Assembly (NCBI GenBank): GCA_030599055.1
Contig: JAUVOS010000110.1
Span: 1-8,342, forward strand
Source: Lutibacter sp.
Lineage (GTDB): Bacteria; Bacteroidota; Bacteroidia; Flavobacteriales; Flavobacteriaceae
Direction of reading: 5' to 3'
Length of the DNA stretch: 8,342 nt
The notes under the pieces are model-generated. The model did no database searches and was not told the origin of the DNA. It saw only the letters and a program-made list of their open reading frames with translations. Positions 6,081 to 8,342 of this stretch are shown in pieces. The translations under genes and the position numbers were made by a program. How positions within the stretch are numbered: position 1 is the stretch's first letter; each line of letters starts with the position of its first letter.

Positions 6081-7355
6081 TTAATACCCATAATTATCTT
6101 CCCAACGTTTTTTTAAAAATGCCCTAGAACTATCTTCTCTATTATTTTTACCGGGTTCGTAAAGTTTTGTGTACAATAGTTCTTTTGGTAAAAACTCTTG
6201 GTTGACAAAATTGTTTTTAAAACTATGTGCGTATTTATAATTTTTGCCATAATCGAGTTCTTTCATCAATTTTGTAGGAGCATTTCTCAAATGTAAAGGC
6301 ACTGGTAGATCTCCTGTTTTTTTTACTAAAGAAATGGCGTCATCTATTGCAGTATAGGAAGAATTACTTTTAGGTGAACTCGCCAAATAAATAGCACATT
6401 GGCTCAAAATAATCCGCGCTTCTGGATACCCGATGCTACTTACGGCTTGAAACGCATTATTTGCAATAACTAAAGCAGTAGGATTTGCGTTACCGATATC
6501 CTCAGAAGCTAAAATTAGCATGCGACGTGCAATAAACTTAACATCTTCACCGGCTACTACCATTCGTGCTAGCCAATAGACAGCTGCATTAGGGTCGCTA
6601 CCTCTAATTGATTTAATAAAAGCAGAAATAATGTCATAATGTTGTTCGCCTGTTTTGTCGTATCGTGCTAAATTGCTTTGGGCATTCTTTAGCACCAATT
6701 CATTTGTAATTGAGATAGGTTCTTTTTCAGAATTGACAACGAGTTCAAAAATATTTAATAATTTTCTAGCATCTCCTCCGGACAAATGAATAAGAGCTTC
6801 GCTTTCTTGTAAATCTATTTTTTTTGAAGCGATCAGCTTGTCATCAACAAGTGCTTTCTCCAAGAGAATTACAAGATTCTTTTGATTAAATGAATTGAGC
6901 ACATAAACTTGACAACGAGAGAGTAGGGCAGGAATCACTTCAAAACTCGGATTTTCTGTAGTAGCACCAATGAGTGTCACCCAACCTTTTTCAACGGCTC
7001 CCAACAATGAATCTTGTTGCGATTTGCTAAAACGATGAATCTCATCAATAAACAAAATAGGATTTTTAGTAGTAAATAAACCAGGATTTTGCCTCGCTTT
7101 TTCAATGATAGCACGTACATCTTTGACTCCTGAATTAATAGCGCTCAATGCAAAAAACGGACGTTTACTTTCATTTGCAATAATATGAGCCAGAGTTGTT
7201 TTTCCGGTACCGGGAGGCCCCCAAAATATCAAAGAAGGTATAATCCCCTTTTTAATGTGAGATGTTAGTGTCCCTTTTTTTCCAACGATATGATCTTGAC
7301 CGATAAAACCCTCTAAAGTATGGGGTCGCATACGTTCAGCTAATGGTGTATTCAT
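6081..7355 (-). CDS. rarA: Replication-associated recombination protein A
   Basis: This 424-residue AAA+ ATPase is RarA (MgsA), related to eukaryotic WRNIP1. It acts at stalled or gapped replication forks together with single-strand-binding protein. Visible parts are the N-terminal PLAERMRPHTLEGFIGQ, Walker A GPPGTGKT (46-53), Walker B ILFIDEIH (100-107), sensor 1 GATTENPSF (130-138), arginine-finger region LLSRCQV with R147, and sensor 2 GGDARKLLN (193-201). The C-terminal MgsA tetramerisation domain includes RRMLILASEDIGNANP and YPEARIILSQCAIYLASSPKSNSSY. Length is normal. The frame can be extended to a TTG at 7376, adding MFHYFYK, but the ATG at 7355 gives the usual RarA N-terminus and is preferred. 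It is transcribed divergently from the rhomboid gene, 151 bp away. All key residues are present. Confidence 0.96.
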   Translation of the reverse strand: MNTPLAERMRPHTLEGFIGQDHIVGKKGTLTSHIKKGIIPSLIFWGPPGTGKTTLAHIIANESKRPFFALSAINSGVKDVRAIIEKARQNPGLFTTKNPILFIDEIHRFSKSQQDSLLGAVEKGWVTLIGATTENPSFEVIPALLSRCQVYVLNSFNQKNLVILLEKALVDDKLIASKKIDLQESEALIHLSGGDARKLLNIFELVVNSEKEPISITNELVLKNAQSNLARYDKTGEQHYDIISAFIKSIRGSDPNAAVYWLARMVVAGEDVKFIARRMLILASEDIGNANPTALVIANNAFQAVSSIGYPEARIILSQCAIYLASSPKSNSSYTAIDDAISLVKKTGDLPVPLHLRNAPTKLMKELDYGKNYKYAHSFKNNFVNQEFLPKELLYTKLYEPGKNNREDSSRAFLKKRWEDNYGY

Positions 7356-7389
7356 CTTGTAAAAGTAATGAAACAAAAATTCTCTACCA

Positions 7390-7423
7390 ATAATGACAGA
7401 AAAATAAGCGAATTTGTCATTAT
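7390..7423. promoter_or_regulatory. Inverted repeat, candidate operator
   Basis: ATAATGACA (7390-7398) and TGTCATTAT (7415-7423) form a perfect 9-bp inverted repeat with a 16-bp spacer. Allowing one G-T wobble, the arms extend to 11 bp each, with arm centres about 23 bp apart, close to two helical turns. It lies midway between the divergent rarA and rhomboid starts and overlaps the candidate -7 box at 7421. This suggests binding of a dimeric regulator. No regulator gene is in the window, and a cruciform or RNA hairpin cannot be excluded. Confidence 0.45.
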
Positions 7424-7428
7424 ATTTG
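7421..7428 (+). promoter_or_regulatory. Candidate -7 box (TATATTTG) for rhomboid gene
   Basis: TATATTTG is a full match to TAnnTTTG. It would place the transcript start near 7433 and give a leader of about 70 nt before the ATG at 7507. No TTG is found 17-25 bp upstream, so the -33 half is missing. The overlap with the right arm of the inverted repeat is the main extra support. Confidence 0.3.
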
Positions 7429-7506
7429 AAATGGATTAGTTATTGTAATTAAATAAATTGTAGTTTCACTTAACCATTAACTTTCAACTCCTACACCTAA
7501 CTGACA

Positions 7507-8235
7507 ATGATTGCCGATAATTCATCACATAAAACAGTATTCAAATTTGATTCAAAGGTGTTTTTGGTTCCTTTCTTCCTTATTTTTACCATCTGGTTTG
7601 TATATTGGTTAGAATTCATGTTTGATTTTAATTTTAACAGATTGGGCATTTATCCGCGTAGTCTAAAAGGTTTAAGAGGAATTTTTCTAAGTCCGTTTAT
7701 ACATTCCGGCCCTCAGCATTTGTTTAATAATTCTACACCACTATTTGTATTGACGGCGAGTTTGCTCTATTTTTATCGAAAGATTGCGTTACCCATACTT
7801 CTATTTGGAACAATTTTAACAGGTTTGCTTACGTGGATAATAGCGCGTCCGGCCTATCATATTGGGGCGAGTGGTATTATATATCTTTTGGTAAGTTTTA
7901 TCTTTTTTAGTGGCGTTTTTCGCAAGTATTATAGGTTAGTTGCATTGTCTTTAATCATAGTTTTTTTATACGGAAGTATGATTTGGTATATTTTCCCCAT
8001 TAAACAAGAAATATCATGGGAAGGGCATTTATCGGGATTTTTAGTAGGATTATTTTTTGCGATTATTTTTAGAAAAATTGGACCACAGTCCCAAACCTAC
8101 GAGTTTAAAAAAACAGAGTTTGACACTCATTTTGATGAAGATGGGAATTATAAACCACCTTCAACTGAAAAAACTAACGAAATTGTTGAAAACACTACTA
8201 CAACTACTTTCACAAGCATTAATTTTAAATCTTAA
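7507..8235 (+). CDS. Rhomboid-family intramembrane serine protease
   Basis: This 242-residue polytopic membrane protein is a rhomboid protease, which cleaves transmembrane segments of other membrane proteins. The catalytic dyad is visible: Ser122 in H-I-G-A-S-G (118-123) and His174 in WEGHLSGFLVG (171-181). The HLFNN motif (71-75) supplies the conserved His71 and Asn75 of the oxyanion site. The region FLSPFIHSGPQHLFNN corresponds to the usual loop before the second helix. About six hydrophobic segments lie near 18-38, 74-90, 94-112, 118-136, 143-162 and 172-190. They are followed by a polar, probably cytoplasmic tail (191-242) with an acidic FDEDGNY stretch and a Thr run. The last two codons and the stop fall in a 7-bp tandem repeat, so the extreme C-terminus may vary between strains. 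Substrates are unknown. Confidence 0.93.
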   Translation: MIADNSSHKTVFKFDSKVFLVPFFLIFTIWFVYWLEFMFDFNFNRLGIYPRSLKGLRGIFLSPFIHSGPQHLFNNSTPLFVLTASLLYFYRKIALPILLFGTILTGLLTWIIARPAYHIGASGIIYLLVSFIFFSGVFRKYYRLVALSLIIVFLYGSMIWYIFPIKQEISWEGHLSGFLVGLFFAIIFRKIGPQSQTYEFKKTEFDTHFDEDGNYKPPSTEKTNEIVENTTTTTFTSINFKS

Positions 8236-8275
8236 ATCTCAAATCTTAAATCTCAAATCTCAAATCTCAAATCTC
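8227..8275. repeat. Heptamer tandem repeat (AAATCTC)n
   Basis: Seven 7-bp units run without interruption: AAATCTT, AAATCTC, AAATCTT, then four AAATCTC. A degenerate eighth unit, AAACCCC, follows. The array starts at the penultimate codon of the rhomboid gene and includes its TAA stop (8233-8235). The minus-strand methyltransferase stop (8274-8276) uses the last bases of the array. It therefore fills the whole gap between two convergent genes. Slippage would change the spacing between the genes, mostly outside coding sequence. Confidence 0.9.
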
Positions 8276-8342
8276 AAACCCCTCTCTGCCGAACTACTTC
8301 ATACAAGATCACTCCACATGCAACAGAAACGTTTAAAGACTC
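8274..8342 (-). CDS. TrmH/SpoU-family RNA methyltransferase, C-terminal fragment
   Basis: Only the last 22 codons and the TGA stop (8274-8276) are in the window; the gene continues past its right edge. The visible residues read SLNVSVACGVILYEVVRQRG before the final Val. This matches motif 3 of the SpoU/TrmH (SPOUT) 2'-O-ribose methyltransferases, where SLNVSVAAG-LLYE forms part of the trefoil knot that binds S-adenosylmethionine. It is therefore likely an rRNA or tRNA methyltransferase; which one (TrmH- or RlmB-like) cannot be decided from this fragment. Cys replaces the commoner second Ala of the motif. The gene converges on the rhomboid gene with the tandem repeat between them. Confidence 0.85.
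   Translation of the reverse strand, partial: ESLNVSVACGVILYEVVRQRGV

Noticed and set aside
7356..7376. N-terminal extension of RarA to a TTG at 7376
   Set aside because: The extra residues MFHYFYK are not a RarA feature, and the ATG at 7355 gives the normal start.

Overview
This window is AT-rich chromosomal DNA from a member of the Bacteroidota, most likely the family Flavobacteriaceae. The evidence is the gene content (YjjG-type nucleotidase, relaxed-lipobox lipoprotein, DUF5723-like outer-membrane protein, RarA, and a rhomboid next to a SpoU/TrmH methyltransferase), the absence of Shine-Dalgarno tracts before the genes, TAnnTTTG-like promoter boxes, and intergenic repeats of the 'CGCAAAG' and 'GAGCGGAGTCGAAG' kinds. 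I cannot name a genus or species.

Layout. 1-232 is a non-coding repeat (copy A). 233-2711 is a two-gene surface-polysaccharide cassette: a Wzx/MOP flippase, then a family-2 glycosyltransferase, both apparently starting at TTG. 2712-2969 is intergenic and holds a short inverted-repeat element. 2970-3653 is a HAD nucleotidase (yjjG), followed by a candidate terminator. 3721-5709 is a tight pair: a small lipoprotein and a DUF5723-like beta-barrel protein. 5710-6080 is intergenic and nearly filled by copy B of the repeat. 6081-7355 (minus) is rarA. It diverges from a rhomboid protease at 7507-8235 (plus), with a good inverted repeat between them. The window closes with the last 22 codons of a TrmH/SpoU RNA methyltransferase on the minus strand. 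Its stop and the rhomboid stop both lie at the edges of a 7-bp tandem repeat.

How the genes work together. The flippase and glycosyltransferase would take part in building and exporting a lipid-linked glycan, with partners outside the window. The lipoprotein and the barrel protein look like an envelope pair of unknown function. yjjG (nucleotide-pool cleaning), rarA (replication-fork maintenance), the rhomboid and the methyltransferase are housekeeping genes. Copies A and B are direct repeats that bracket the flippase-to-DUF5723 block.

I see no defence system, CRISPR array, prophage, intact insertion sequence, rRNA or tRNA. Nothing here is a convincing new biological system. The most interesting items are the repeat pair with its two internal length differences, the rarA/rhomboid inverted repeat, the tandem repeat across two convergent stops, and the uncharacterised lipoprotein/DUF5723 pair.
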